Positions 1 to 11,958 are shown, numbered from the stretch's first letter. The stretch is DNA of 64,000 bases from Pseudomonas sp. B21-048 (GCF_024748615.1 NZ_CP087168.1:4154001-4218000); one strand, 5' to 3'. Numbers and translations are program-made. Notes: generated by a model not told the origin, from the sequence alone.

Positions 1-2
1 CG

Positions 3-3000
3 GTCGACAAGCCCAAACTGCAATTTTCGGTGAGCCCGATCAAAACCGGCCTGTGGACTCACCTCTATCAACAGCAACTGAACAAGATCCTCAATGACGC
101 GCGCACCCTTGCCATCTCCACCGCCAGCGCCGACCGAAACGCACGATGGGCGTTGTGGGACGCCTTCGGTAAAGTCGCCACCGCGATTGTTGAAGTGCCA
201 ACGTTCGTTGCCCTGCCATTTGTTCCACTGATGGGCGAGTTGATGCTGACCTATCTGGCCTTCCAGGTACTCGACGACACATTCGAAGGTATCGTCGACT
301 GGGCAGAAGATCAGAAAACCGAAGCCTTCGAGCAGTTGATGAGCATCGTTGAGACGACGGTACAACTCGGGACATTTGCAATCGGCGGCGCCATGGCCGC
401 CAATGCCTTCAGCCGCCTGTTGCCAAGCGAAGCGGTAGCGCTGATTTCGCCGCTCAGACCGGTCAAAACGGCCGGGGGCCGAACCCGGTACTGGAAGCCG
501 GATCTCGCGCCTTATGAGCAATCAGTCCTGTTGCCAGCCGAAACCAAACCCGATCCGCTCGGCCTGTACCAGCATGAGGGCAAAACGCTGCTGCGCCTCG
601 AAGACAAACTGTATGCCATCGAACCAGATAGCGAGACTGGCCAGTTTCAGATTCAGCATCCGCACCGGGCCGACGCCTATCAACCACCTTTGCGGCATAA
701 CCAGCATGGCGCCTGGCAAACAGCGCTGGACCAACCCTTGACATGGGACCGGGAAACCGTGATGCGCCGCCTCGGTCATAGCGTCGAGTCGTTCAGCAGT
801 GCCGAGCGCGAGCAAATCCTGCGCATCAGTGGTTTTCACGACAATGTAGTGCGCGAGATTCACGTCGAGAACCATCGACCCCCTTCACTGCTGACCGACA
901 CCATCAAGCGCTTCAAAATCGATCGTGATATCCAGGCATTGATCGAGCAGACCGATAGCAGCCATCCCGAACACTATCAGGCGCTGAATCATCGCTTTTT
1001 GATGTTCGAATCTCGCTACCGCGAACTTGAAAAAACCAACGACCGCCCGGTCCAGTCATTGCTCGGCGAATTTCAGGGACTACCGACAGACATTGCGCAA
1101 GAACTGGTGAGCAACACCTCCGGCACCGAGCTGATGGAGCTGCACAACGGGCGAGTACCTCGGCGCTTGAAAGACGTGGCAGTCAAAGCCATGGAAGCCG
1201 TGCGTGTCGCCAGAGCCTATGAGGGGTTTTATCTGGAAGAGAGGGAAACGACAGACACTCATCGACTGGCCTTGCATAGCCTTGAATCGTTGCCCGGCTG
1301 GCCCACTGACCTGCGCATTGAGGTCAGGGATTTTTCTTATGACGGCTCACTGCGCGACAGCATTGGCCAGCCCGACGCGCCGCGCCTCAAAACATTGGTG
1401 CGGGGGGATGACGGCACTTATCAAGTCCACGAAAACAGTGACCCATCCACTGACTTCTATCATGCCCTGCTTCAGGCGCTGCCCGAGGCGGAACGTATTG
1501 CCCTGGGTCTTTCTGTCGATGACGGCCAAGTGCTCAAACAACGCATTGCCGAGCACGCGGTGAATAAACCGCAATTGCGCACGCTGTTCGCAAAACACCC
1601 GCGTCGCAAACCCTTCTATGACCCGACGACCATGCGCCTGCCCGGTGGCACACAGGGTTACGGTCGCAGTGGCGCGCCCATTCCAACACTCGATGACAGG
1701 GTTCGAGAGGTTTATCCCAGCCTGCCTCAGGAAGAGCTGCGCGCCTTCGTTTCCCATCTACAACGTCACCCCGACGGCCCTCGCGCGGAGCTTTCACGCC
1801 TGGCCAGTGAACTCCACGTACTGCGTGGGGATCTTGAACACTGGAAAAGTGGCACCCCCACCGCTCACCCTGAAACCGGGCTCGCGCTGAGCGATCTGGA
1901 GCAACAGGCGATGCAACATAATCGGCGGTTGCTGGCCCAGAGAATCCAGCGCAGTTGGCGACGTCAGTCCGAGCGGGACTTCGTTGCGCCAGATGGCACC
2001 GAGGGATATGTGTTGCGGTTTGAGGAGCTGATGACGGGAGACCTGCCGAACCTGACGGCCGATTTCAGCCACGTCTCGTCGCTTGCCCTCGACGGCAATC
2101 ATGCCGCGCATGGGATGCCTGGCTTCTTGCAGCATTTCAGCGGTCTTCGCCGCTTGGAGTTACGCCGTTTCACCCTGCAAAAACTTCCCGATGCCATTGG
2201 GCAAATGGTGAATCTGGAAACATTGATACTTCGCGATTGCGCAATCAATGTCGATGCGGTCGCCTGGGCAAAATTGGCCCAAATGAAAAAACTGGTCATG
2301 CTGGATCTCTACCGCAATCCGATTGAAGGTGTACCCAATATTGAATCAATGCCCGACCTCGTTCATCTGGATCTGAGTGATACCGGCCTGAGCGAAATCC
2401 CCGGTAGCGCATTGCTACACCCCAGGCTCAATACCCTCATGTTGATCAACAACAACATCAGCCAATTGCCTGCCGGATTCTTCGACAGCCCGGTGTATGA
2501 GAAACGCGGCGTGCACCTTTCGCAGAATCCGCTTGGCGATCAGGCACGGGACCAGATCAAGCAGCAGTACTTCGAGACCTCGTACGATCTGGGCGTTTAC
2601 GCACCCGAGGCAGATATAGCGCGAGCCAGGGCGCTTTTTCCAGACCTGGAAATCGAAGAGGCGAGCGGCTATGTATACGAGCTGCCGGGCACATTGGCAG
2701 ACGGCCGAATAGAGCTGACGAGGCTGGAAGCAGAGTTCGCCCGGTTGAGCATCGATCTGGCTGCATGGACAGCCGACTTGCCGCTTCTGCATCCACGCAC
2801 CGGTGAACCGTTCAGTGAACAGCAACGGCTTATCGAGCACGCCAACCGTGACGAATTCAAGCAATTGTTGGAGCGATGCTGGCGCATGGAGACGGACCAG
2901 GATGATTTCACCGACACACTTGAGCCAACCTACGAACTGATCATCCATCCGCGGATCAACGGGGAACTTCCCGCCCTCAATGCGGACTTCAAGCATGTGT

Positions 3001-3587
3001 CGTTGCTGGAACTGGAAAGCGCCGACGGCGTGACGCGCATTGGACAGTTCCTCAGATCGTTCCCCCATCTGAAAAGCCTGCGACTGCGCGGGTGTGACCT
3101 GGGCAACATTCCTGACGCCGTGTTCAAGATGGGCCGCTTGCGTTCATTGTCACTTTTCAATTGCCGTATCAGTCTGTCGGCAGAGACGGCGAACGCATTG
3201 GCTGGAATGGAGCATCTGGATTATCTCGATCTGGGTTGCAACCCGCTGGGGCAAACACCCGATCTGAGCCAGATGCCGGATCTGGCGACGATTTTGTTGC
3301 ATGACACTGGCATCAGTGAAATACCCAACGGCTTGCTGCAAATGATTGAGCTGGATTGGGCAGACCTGAGCGCTAACGCAATCACCGACGTGCCGAGCGA
3401 CATCATGGAACTGTCGGCCGAGGCTGCAGCGAACATTGATCTTCGAGGCAATCCGCTTACCGAGCAAGCCCTGCTACGACTGATCGACTACTACCAAGAC
3501 ACGGGGGTGGATTTCGGTGTGGAAGACGTGATCAATCGTGGCGAAATGCAGATGTCGTCTTCAGAGGGGTCCGAAGTCGATGAGTAA
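3..3587 (+). CDS. Leucine-rich-repeat effector-like protein, 5' end outside the window
   Basis: The reading frame is open to the left edge, so the start lies upstream; an internal GTG at position 30 is not credible as the start. The first ~150 visible residues contain hydrophobic stretches, followed by a long helical, charged region. Two leucine-rich-repeat blocks come next, at about residues 660-840 and 985-1145 counted from position 30. The layout resembles Pseudomonas proteins with a dermonecrotic-toxin-like (DUF6543) N-terminus and LRRs, many of which end in a NEL-type E3 ubiquitin ligase domain. Here the protein stops about 20 residues after the second LRR block, so no NEL domain is present. 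The two LRR blocks belong to a duplicated module (residues ~601-865 and ~909-1168). The function, possibly a secreted effector, is inferred. The 3' end faces argR with a gap of 17 bases and no visible terminator. Confidence 0.75.
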   Translation, partial: VDKPKLQFSVSPIKTGLWTHLYQQQLNKILNDARTLAISTASADRNARWALWDAFGKVATAIVEVPTFVALPFVPLMGELMLTYLAFQVLDDTFEGIVDWAEDQKTEAFEQLMSIVETTVQLGTFAIGGAMAANAFSRLLPSEAVALISPLRPVKTAGGRTRYWKPDLAPYEQSVLLPAETKPDPLGLYQHEGKTLLRLEDKLYAIEPDSETGQFQIQHPHRADAYQPPLRHNQHGAWQTALDQPLTWDRETVMRRLGHSVESFSSAEREQILRISGFHDNVVREIHVENHRPPSLLTDTIKRFKIDRDIQALIEQTDSSHPEHYQALNHRFLMFESRYRELEKTNDRPVQSLLGEFQGLPTDIAQELVSNTSGTELMELHNGRVPRRLKDVAVKAMEAVRVARAYEGFYLEERETTDTHRLALHSLESLPGWPTDLRIEVRDFSYDGSLRDSIGQPDAPRLKTLVRGDDGTYQVHENSDPSTDFYHALLQALPEAERIALGLSVDDGQVLKQRIAEHAVNKPQLRTLFAKHPRRKPFYDPTTMRLPGGTQGYGRSGAPIPTLDDRVREVYPSLPQEELRAFVSHLQRHPDGPRAELSRLASELHVLRGDLEHWKSGTPTAHPETGLALSDLEQQAMQHNRRLLAQRIQRSWRRQSERDFVAPDGTEGYVLRFEELMTGDLPNLTADFSHVSSLALDGNHAAHGMPGFLQHFSGLRRLELRRFTLQKLPDAIGQMVNLETLILRDCAINVDAVAWAKLAQMKKLVMLDLYRNPIEGVPNIESMPDLVHLDLSDTGLSEIPGSALLHPRLNTLMLINNNISQLPAGFFDSPVYEKRGVHLSQNPLGDQARDQIKQQYFETSYDLGVYAPEADIARARALFPDLEIEEASGYVYELPGTLADGRIELTRLEAEFARLSIDLAAWTADLPLLHPRTGEPFSEQQRLIEHANRDEFKQLLERCWRMETDQDDFTDTLEPTYELIIHPRINGELPALNADFKHVSLLELESADGVTRIGQFLRSFPHLKSLRLRGCDLGNIPDAVFKMGRLRSLSLFNCRISLSAETANALAGMEHLDYLDLGCNPLGQTPDLSQMPDLATILLHDTGISEIPNGLLQMIELDWADLSANAITDVPSDIMELSAEAAANIDLRGNPLTEQALLRLIDYYQDTGVDFGVEDVINRGEMQMSSSEGSEVDE

Positions 3588-3604
3588 AGCGCTGGCGTGA
3601 CGAA

Positions 3605-4585
3605 TCACCCACGCTCGGAGGGCACCGACGACAACTCGAACGGGCTGCTGCTGCGCCGCTGGTTGCGATCTTCCCGCGGCGTGGCGCCGAAGAAGTTTCG
3701 GTAAGCGCTGGAGAAATGCGGCCCCGAAGAGAAGCCACACGACAGGCCGATCTGGATGATCGATTTGCTGGTTTGCATCAACATCTGCCGGGCCTTGTTC
3801 AGGCGCAATTCCAGGTAGTACTGGCTCGGCACACGATTGAGGTATTGCTTGAAGATCCGCTCCAGTTGCCGACGGGATACGCACACATGCTGGGCGATTT
3901 CGTCGGTGGTCAGCGGCTCTTCGATGTTGGCTTCCATCAGCAATACCGCTTGGGTGAGCTTTGGATGGCTGGAGCCCAAGCGGTTCTGCAACGGAATGCG
4001 TTGGCGCTCGCCACCTTCACGGATGCGTTCGACCACCAATTCTTCCGACACAGCACCGGCCAGTTCAGCGCCGTGATCACGGGCGAGCACTGCCAGCAGC
4101 AAGTCGAGTACCGACATGCCGCCGCACGCGGTCAATCGATCGCGATCCCAGTCAAACAGATGACTGGTGGCAATCACCTTCGGGAAACGCTCGGCGAAAT
4201 CGTCCTGCCAGCGCCAATGCACGGCAGCACGATAACCGTCGAGCAAACCCAACTGTGCCAACGGATAAACACCGGCCGACAAACCGCCGATTACACAACC
4301 GGCTCGCACCAGTTGTTTCAGCCCGCTGCTGAGCGCCGGCGCAAGTGAGGTCGGTGGCTCGTCGGCAAGCAGGAACAGTTTCTGGAAGTTTTCGAGCTTG
4401 CCGGCCCAGGGCTCACCCGGCAATTGCCAGGCGCCTTCGGTCGGTGGTTCGGCCTGTAAAAACGACAGTTCGTAAACGACGTCCGGGTGCACACGCTGGG
4501 CAACACGCAAGGCCTCCTCAGCCAGCGCAAGCGTCAGAGCTTTAGTGCTGGGCCAAATCAGGAAACCAATTCGATGGGCAGTCAT
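3605..4585 (-). CDS. argR: ArgR, AraC-family regulator of arginine uptake and catabolism
   Basis: The 326-residue protein has an N-terminal DJ-1/PfpI-like (GlxA-type) domain and a C-terminal AraC/XylS double helix-turn-helix, with segments such as TTDEIAQHVCVSRRQLERIF and GLSCGFSSGPHFSSAY. It sits directly downstream of aotP on the same strand, the position argR holds in the P. aeruginosa aotJQMOP-argR cluster. The family member there activates arginine catabolic and transport genes in response to arginine. ATG at 4585 is preferred over a TTG at 4594. A 112-base gap separates it from aotP, so it may have its own promoter as well as read-through from the operon. Confidence 0.9.
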   Translation of the reverse strand: MTAHRIGFLIWPSTKALTLALAEEALRVAQRVHPDVVYELSFLQAEPPTEGAWQLPGEPWAGKLENFQKLFLLADEPPTSLAPALSSGLKQLVRAGCVIGGLSAGVYPLAQLGLLDGYRAAVHWRWQDDFAERFPKVIATSHLFDWDRDRLTACGGMSVLDLLLAVLARDHGAELAGAVSEELVVERIREGGERQRIPLQNRLGSSHPKLTQAVLLMEANIEEPLTTDEIAQHVCVSRRQLERIFKQYLNRVPSQYYLELRLNKARQMLMQTSKSIIQIGLSCGFSSGPHFSSAYRNFFGATPREDRNQRRSSSPFELSSVPSERG

Positions 4586-4697
4586 GGCGGGCAATCCGAA
4601 GCGAAAACAGTGTTAAAGCCGAAGGCGGCTGCAACCAAATTAGACCATCTGGGGCGCGGTGCGCAGCATGACCTAATCTGGTGCATAACGGCAGCGA

Positions 4698-5462
4698 TTA
4701 CTTGAGGCTGCCCGAGAGGAATTGTTGTAAACGTTCAGACTGCGGTTTGACCAGCACTTCGCGCGGGTTGCCGCTTTCTTCAACAACACCTTTGTGCAGG
4801 AACACCAACTGGTTCGACACTTCACGGGCAAAGCCCATTTCGTGCGTCACCACCACCATGGTCCGGCCTTCCTGCGCCAGGGCCTGCATGACTTTCAACA
4901 CGTCGCCGACCAACTCAGGGTCGAGGGCCGAAGTCGGTTCGTCGAACAACATCACTTCCGGTTCCATCGCCAGCGCACGGGCAATCGCCACACGCTGCTG
5001 CTCGCCGCCGGACATGTGGCCCGGGTAGGCATCCTTGCGATGAGCAACACCGACCTTGTTCAGGTAGTGCTCAGCCTTCTCGCGGGCTTCGGTCTTGGAC
5101 ATGCCGAGCACGTGGACCGGCGCTTCCATGATGTTTTCCATCGCGGTCATGTGCGACCACAGATTGAAATGCTGGAACACCATCGACAGGCGCGACCGCA
5201 TGCGTTGCAGCTGTTTCGGGTCGGCGGCTTTCAGGGCGCCATCCTTGTTGGCGACCAGTTTCAGCTCTTCATTGTTGAGCAGAATCTTGCCCGCGTGCGG
5301 CTGCTCAAGCAGGTTGATGCAGCGCAGGAAAGTACTTTTGCCGGAGCCACTGGAGCCGATGATGCTGATCACATCGCCGGCCGCCGCTTTCAGGGACACA
5401 CCCTTGAGCACTTCGTGACTGCCATAGCGTTTATGCAGGTCTTGGACTTCAAGTTTGTACAT
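4698..5462 (-). CDS. aotP: AotP, arginine/ornithine ABC transporter ATPase
   Basis: This 254-residue ABC ATPase energises the inner-membrane importer formed by AotQ and AotM. It shows Walker A (GSSGSGKST), the signature LSGGEQ-type motif ([15 protein letters not shown]), Walker B ([12 protein letters not shown]) and the switch histidine (VVVTHEMGF), all as in polar amino acid (HisP-type) ATPases. The ATG at 5462 is preceded by GAGAACC; an upstream in-frame start at 5477 would add five atypical residues. It lies 27 bases after aotO in the same operon. Confidence 0.95.
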   Translation of the reverse strand: MYKLEVQDLHKRYGSHEVLKGVSLKAAAGDVISIIGSSGSGKSTFLRCINLLEQPHAGKILLNNEELKLVANKDGALKAADPKQLQRMRSRLSMVFQHFNLWSHMTAMENIMEAPVHVLGMSKTEAREKAEHYLNKVGVAHRKDAYPGHMSGGEQQRVAIARALAMEPEVMLFDEPTSALDPELVGDVLKVMQALAQEGRTMVVVTHEMGFAREVSNQLVFLHKGVVEESGNPREVLVKPQSERLQQFLSGSLK

Positions 5463-5489
5463 GCGGTCGGTTCTCACAAAAACAGTCAG

Positions 5490-6602
5490 TCAGTCGTTGA
5501 GCAAGCGCCCGTGACGCAGCGCTTCGCGCCCCGCCACCTTGGCCAGCCAGAAACCGGGTTGGGCATAACGCAGCCGTTCAATGGCAAACAGCACCCCGGA
5601 CGTACCAGCACACACCGTGCTGACCCGATCCGATAACGGATCGATCACTTCAAAAATCTCGTCGCCTGCTTCAACCCACTCACCGGGTTTACGCAGGAAA
5701 CTCACCACGCCAGGATGCGGTGCGAACAGCAATTCGGTGCCTTCGAACGGCATGCCTTCGCAAGCGTCTTGCGCAGGCTTTGGCCACTCACCGCTGATCA
5801 AGCCCTGCTCGGCAAGGAACGCCAGAATGCCTTCGGCGTGAGCCTCCGCCTCTGGGCGACCGGTATCGGATTGGCCACCCAACTCGATGGTCGTCGCCAG
5901 GCACGCCAGTGGAATCTGGGCATCCGGAAACAGACGCGACAGACGCAGCCATGGCAGCGAGCACGCTTCATCAAAGGAGCTGCCGCCAGAATCTTCCGCC
6001 AGCAGACCGACCTTGACGTTCAAGTGTGCAGCCAGGGAACGCCAGTGCGGCCAATGTTGCGGCAAGGCATACATGTGCAGCGCCGCTTCGCAATCGCAGT
6101 GCAAATCCAGCACCACGTCGGCGCTGCAGGCATGGCTGAGCAGAATGCGCTGCATGCCTTGCAGCTGACTCTCGGCAGGCGGCAAGGCAGCCAGCACGTC
6201 GCTCATGGTTTCACGGATCAAACGGATATTGGCGTGAGGATCGTCACCCAGATGCCCTTGCAGCTCAGCGGCCACGGGCTCGCTCAGCTCGACGAAATCC
6301 CGGTTGAAGTTCTTGCCGCTGCCGGCTTCGAAACGCCCTTGATGGTTACCCTGAAGCAATTGACCCAGGCCCAGTGGGTTGGCCACCGGCACCAGTTCGA
6401 TCACACCATTGAGCAAGCCTTGGGCTTCGAGTTCGGTCAGGCGCTTTTTCAGCTCCCAAGCGGTACGCATTCCCGGCAATTCATCGGCGTGCAGGCTGGC
6501 CTGGATGTAGGCCTTGCGCTCACCAGCACCGAAGCGGAACACCGAAATCCGGCGTTCGCTGCCCAGATGGTTCCACGGCAATGCATGATCGATGCGTTCC
6601 AT
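5490..6602 (-). CDS. aotO: AotO, succinylglutamate desuccinylase/aspartoacylase-family protein
   Basis: The 370-residue protein belongs to the AstE/AspA branch of M14 zinc carboxypeptidases. Zinc ligands are visible as H38xxE41 (HADE) and H168 (DLHCD), with the conserved NFNRDF at 98-103. The C-terminal third looks like the beta-barrel extension of this family. It lies inside the arginine/ornithine transport operon, starting one base after aotM. In P. aeruginosa the equivalent gene is part of the operon but has been reported as not needed for uptake itself. Its substrate is not evident; a deacylase acting on an arginine-derived amide is a reasonable guess. Confidence 0.9.
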   Translation of the reverse strand: MERIDHALPWNHLGSERRISVFRFGAGERKAYIQASLHADELPGMRTAWELKKRLTELEAQGLLNGVIELVPVANPLGLGQLLQGNHQGRFEAGSGKNFNRDFVELSEPVAAELQGHLGDDPHANIRLIRETMSDVLAALPPAESQLQGMQRILLSHACSADVVLDLHCDCEAALHMYALPQHWPHWRSLAAHLNVKVGLLAEDSGGSSFDEACSLPWLRLSRLFPDAQIPLACLATTIELGGQSDTGRPEAEAHAEGILAFLAEQGLISGEWPKPAQDACEGMPFEGTELLFAPHPGVVSFLRKPGEWVEAGDEIFEVIDPLSDRVSTVCAGTSGVLFAIERLRYAQPGFWLAKVAGREALRHGRLLND

Positions 6603-6603
6603 A

Positions 6604-7302
6604 TCAGTGCTTCCGCGGGGCCAGATAGCCCAGCCAGCGGTGCTCGGCCATTTTGAACAGGCGCACCAGAATGAACGTCAGGCACAGGTAAAACACGCCG
6701 GCGGTGATGTAGGCTTCGAACGGCAAGTAGAACTGCGCGTTGACCGTGCGCGCGGCACCGGTGATGTCGATCAGGGTCACGATGGACGCCAGACTGGTGG
6801 TCTGCAGCATCATGATCACTTCGTTGCTGTATTGCGGCAGCGCCCGGCGCAGGGCCGATGGCAGCAGGATCCGCTTATACATTTTGATGCGTGACATGCC
6901 CATGGCCTTGGCCGCTTCGATCTCGCCATTCGGCGTGGCGCGCAGGCTGCCGGCGATGATTTCAGCGGTGTAGGCGCTGGTATTGATGGCGAAGGCCAGG
7001 CACGCACAGAAGGTGGCGCTGGACAGCCATGGCCAGAGGAAGCTTTCACGTACCGCTTCGAATTGCGCCAGACCGTAGTAGATCAAAAACAGCTGCACCA
7101 GCATCGGCGTGCCGCGGATCACGTAGGTGAACAGCCAGGCACTCATGTTGACGATCGGCCGCTTGGAGACGCGCATCAGCCCCAGCGGCAGCGCCGCCAG
7201 CAAACCGAAGAACAGCGACAGCGCGAGCAATTTGAGGGTGGTCACCAGGCCGCCGAGGTACAGCGGCAAGGCCTCCCAAATGACGTTGTAGTCGAAGATC
7301 AT
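6604..7302 (-). CDS. aotM: AotM, arginine/ornithine ABC transporter permease
   Basis: This 232-residue inner-membrane permease is of the HisM/GlnP type. Several hydrophobic segments are present, as is the EAA loop that contacts the ATPase (ATPNGEIEAAKAMGMSRIKM). It overlaps aotQ by four bases, which indicates translational coupling. Together with AotQ it should form the heterodimeric channel for arginine and ornithine. Confidence 0.95.
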   Translation of the reverse strand: MIFDYNVIWEALPLYLGGLVTTLKLLALSLFFGLLAALPLGLMRVSKRPIVNMSAWLFTYVIRGTPMLVQLFLIYYGLAQFEAVRESFLWPWLSSATFCACLAFAINTSAYTAEIIAGSLRATPNGEIEAAKAMGMSRIKMYKRILLPSALRRALPQYSNEVIMMLQTTSLASIVTLIDITGAARTVNAQFYLPFEAYITAGVFYLCLTFILVRLFKMAEHRWLGYLAPRKH

Positions 7303-7988
7303 AGATCAGCCGCCCTTACGCCTACCGAGTAGCGCTTCTCAAGGTGACGCAATGCCAGCAACGAGACGCTGGTGATCACCAGGTACATCGCCGCCACTGC
7401 GAGGAAGAAGGTGAAAGGCTCGCGGGTAGCATCTGCCGCCTGCTTGGCCTTGAACATCATGTCTTGCAGGCCGACCACCGAAATCAGCGCGGTCGCCTTG
7501 GTCAATACCAGCCAGTTGTTGGTGAAACCCGGAATCGCCAGACGAATCATCTGCGGCACCAACACCCGGAAAAACACCTGAAAACTGCTCATGCCGTACG
7601 CCATGCCGGCTTCTGCCTGCCCCTTCGGGATTGCCATGAAGGCGCCACGGAAGGTTTCCGACAAGTACGCACCGAAGATGAAGCCCAGGGTGCCGATACC
7701 GGCGGCCAATGGGTTCAGGTCGATGTAATCGTCATAACCGAGCATCGGCGCGACGCGGTTGAGCAAGTCCTGGCCACCGTAGAAAATCAGCAGAATCAGC
7801 ACCAGATCGGGAATACCGCGGATCACCGTGGAATACAGATCGCCCAGCCAGGCCAGCCAGCGCACCGGCGACAACCGCAGCGCCACGCCGATCAGACCCA
7901 GAACGATGGCCAGGGCCATGGACGACAAGGCGAGCTGGAGCGTCAGCCATGCGCCATCGAGGATGACAGCCCCGTAGCCTTTCAACAT
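7299..7988 (-). CDS. aotQ: AotQ, arginine/ornithine ABC transporter permease
   Basis: This 229-residue permease of the HisQ type has multiple membrane segments and an EAA loop (IPKGQAEAGMAYGMSSFQVF). The ATG at 7988 follows AGGACCTGAATC. It is the first gene after the hairpin that separates it from aotJ and overlaps aotM by four bases. Confidence 0.95.
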   Translation of the reverse strand: MLKGYGAVILDGAWLTLQLALSSMALAIVLGLIGVALRLSPVRWLAWLGDLYSTVIRGIPDLVLILLIFYGGQDLLNRVAPMLGYDDYIDLNPLAAGIGTLGFIFGAYLSETFRGAFMAIPKGQAEAGMAYGMSSFQVFFRVLVPQMIRLAIPGFTNNWLVLTKATALISVVGLQDMMFKAKQAADATREPFTFFLAVAAMYLVITSVSLLALRHLEKRYSVGVRAADL

Positions 7989-8012
7989 GATTCAGGTCCT
8001 CGAAAGTTGGGA

Positions 8013-8058
8013 TGAAAAAATGGCGCAAACCTCAGAGATCCTGTTGCTTGCGCCATTT
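8013..8058 (-). terminator. Intercistronic attenuator hairpin between aotJ and aotQ
   Basis: Perfect 11-base arms (aaatggcgcaa at 8018-8028 and its complement at 8048-8058) with a 19-base loop are followed, on the minus strand, by a run of T. The hairpin sits in the 91-base gap after aotJ. Such elements usually cut read-through or stabilise the upstream message so that more binding protein than permease is made. Confidence 0.7.
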
Positions 8059-8079
8059 CGGACTTGTCGCCGGGACGTA

Positions 8080-8853
8080 TTACTTGCCGTAGATATCGAA
8101 GGCGAAGTACTTGTCCTGGATTTGCTTGTACTTGCCGCTTGCACGAATGGCAGTGATCGCGGAGTTGATCTTGTCTTTCAAGGCGTCGCCTTTGCGCACT
8201 GCGATGCCGATGCCGTCGCCGAAGTACTTTTCGTCGGTGAAGGCCGGGCCCACGAAGGCGAAACCTTTGCCGGCGTCGGTTTTCAGGAAACCGTCATCCA
8301 GCAAGGTCGCGTCTGCCACGGTGCCGTCCAGGCGACCGGCGGCCACGTCGAGGTAGATTTCGTTCTGCGAACCGTAAGGCTTGATCTCGGCACCCAGTGG
8401 GGCCAGGACTTCGCGGGCGAAACGCTCATGGATCGAACCCCGTTGCACGCCGATGTTCTTGCCCTTCAACTCAGCCAGATTTTCGCTGACCTGAGTGCCG
8501 GCCTTCATGACCAGGCGAGCCGGGGTGTTGTAGTACTTGTTGGTGAAGTCCACGGACTTCTTGCGGTCTTCAGTGATCGACATGGACGACAGGATCGCGT
8601 CGATCTTGCGCACTTTGAGTGCCGGGATCAGGCCGTCGAACTCTTGCTCGACCCACACGCACTTGACCTTCATTTCTTCACACAGCGCGTTGCCGATGTC
8701 GTAGTCGAAACCCACGATACTGCCATCCGGCGCTTTGGAGGCGAACGGAGGGTAAGCCGCTTCGATACCGATTTTTACGGGCTTATCATCGGCGAAGGTC
8801 GGCAGGGACAGCACGGACAGTGCCAGGGCGCCAAGCAGCACAAGTTTCTTCAT
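8080..8853 (-). CDS. aotJ: AotJ, periplasmic arginine/ornithine-binding protein
   Basis: This 257-residue solute-binding protein belongs to family 3 (LAO/HisJ type). The signal peptide runs over residues 1-21 (cleavage after LPTFA, mature DDKPVKIG). Family motifs are [20 protein letters not shown] near the mature N-terminus and [15 protein letters not shown]. The ATG at 8853 has GGAG upstream; a longer frame to 8928 lacks family sequence and would bury the signal peptide. It is the first gene of the aot operon. Confidence 0.95.
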   Translation of the reverse strand: MKKLVLLGALALSVLSLPTFADDKPVKIGIEAAYPPFASKAPDGSIVGFDYDIGNALCEEMKVKCVWVEQEFDGLIPALKVRKIDAILSSMSITEDRKKSVDFTNKYYNTPARLVMKAGTQVSENLAELKGKNIGVQRGSIHERFAREVLAPLGAEIKPYGSQNEIYLDVAAGRLDGTVADATLLDDGFLKTDAGKGFAFVGPAFTDEKYFGDGIGIAVRKGDALKDKINSAITAIRASGKYKQIQDKYFAFDIYGK

Positions 8854-9359
8854 CTTGGGACTCCATCGGTAAAGGGCAAAAACGGCAGAGTGAGCGACAG
8901 CCCAATATGCGAATGGGTTAAACCACAAAGCGGTGCTGCGTCCTGGGAACCGCGGGCTGATTTCAACATTGATTTCAACGCAGGCAACGACGAGCGAGTG
9001 ATCGGCATTCTAACGACAGGCCCGAAGCCGATATTTCTTCAATGCGACAACAAATTACAGATGCACCGAGAAAGCCACTTGAGCACGTTGACAGCCTTGC
9101 AATTTCATGCAAGAGCAAAAGACAGTAAACCGATCTATGTTGCAAATTGCGGGCCTATTATTGGCAAACCCTTCTAATCCGGCAAGCGAAGCGTGGTGTC
9201 TTATTTTTCATGGCGGGTCGAGAGGCCCTGAGACGGGGCTTTGCGTTTCCCAATGCCTCGTATCGGAGCGCTCGGTTACACATTCAGTTACTTGAAGGGT
9301 GATGGGTAACAGTGGGAAAGCGCCTACGGCGGACACCGATAATTATTGGCACTCCCGCT
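8854..9359. other. Intergenic control region of the aot operon
   Basis: About 500 bases without a credible gene lie between the aotJ start and a palindromic repeat. The part nearest aotJ holds one ArgR-type half-site (separate entry) and another TGTCGC close to the gene. No clear sigma-70 hexamer pair could be assigned by eye. Confidence 0.5.
9029..9049 (-). promoter_or_regulatory. Candidate ArgR half-site upstream of aotJ
   Basis: Read on the minus strand, the site is TGTCGC, eight bases, then AA. This fits the TGTCGC-N8-AA half-site remembered for Pseudomonas ArgR. It lies about 180 bases before the aotJ start. A well-conserved second half-site was not found next to it, so this is a candidate only. 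Confidence 0.4.
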
Positions 9360-9472
9360 GATCGCTCCTACGTTTCGCGGGGGAATGCACCCCGTGACGC
9401 TCTGCGTCACAGCGTCAACGGCGGACGCGGAGCGTCCATGGCGGCATTCCCACGCAGAGCATGGGAACGATC
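9360..9472. repeat. Extragenic palindromic repeat, GTGGGAACGATC family, copy 1
   Basis: The element opens with gatcgctcctacg and closes with atgggaacgatc. Internal inverted stretches (gacgctctgcgtc; ggacgcggagcgtcc) are shared with the elements at 36831, 45359 and 54317. This copy is somewhat degenerate at its left arm. It lies between the aot control region and the acsA terminator. Confidence 0.75.
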
Positions 9473-9478
9473 AATACG

Positions 9479-9511
9479 AAAAAACCCCACCAGGCTCAAC
9501 ACCTGACGGGG
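9479..9511 (-). terminator. Rho-independent terminator of acsA
   Basis: On the minus strand a ten-pair stem (CCCCGTCAGG with CCTGGTGGGG, two G-U pairs) is followed by six T. It starts 25 bases after the acsA stop codon. Confidence 0.85.
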
Positions 9512-9535
9512 CTTCGATGCCTCAAGAACCGGCGC

Positions 9536-11491
<1,956 letters not shown>

Positions 11492-11958
11492 CTTTCTTAC
11501 CTCGGTGGAATAGTTGTTTTTGTATGGCCTCAGTTGTAGCCGGGCCGGGCCTATAGAACCATTCGACGATGGTAGTAACAAGCCCCTACAAAATGTGGTT
11601 ATACCGCGACAAGGCGCTCAAACCCGGCGATCAAGCCCCCTGGGCGCTGACGACACCTGCGAGCTTTTGATCTTCGGCTTTTTAAGTCGAAAGATCGCCA
11701 TCTTCGGCAGATTCTGCGCAGTGGATAGGGGCAGGTTTTCGGGGATTGTTACCGAAACTGTCAAAGGTGTTTATCAAAAGCACGGCTGTATGCACGCCAC
11801 CCCCAGGCCTAAAATCAACCTCGCCAACACGGCAAATGCGATTAACCCAGTTGCAGCCCCCACGAAGGCAGTTAATCCAAAACTCTTTATTAAAGCTCCA
11901 CACGCAATCCCAAAAAGATTGCGTGACCCCCTTCGACCTCAGAAAAGGTAAATTTCAA
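11492..11958. other. Intergenic region between acsA and the DUF2790 gene
   Basis: It must hold the divergent promoters of acsA and the DUF2790 gene. Visible elements are a short inverted repeat (accatt/atggt, near 11558) just upstream of acsA and a gcgagcttttgatctt stretch typical of scattered Pseudomonas intergenic repeats. No confident promoter or operator could be assigned. Confidence 0.4.
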
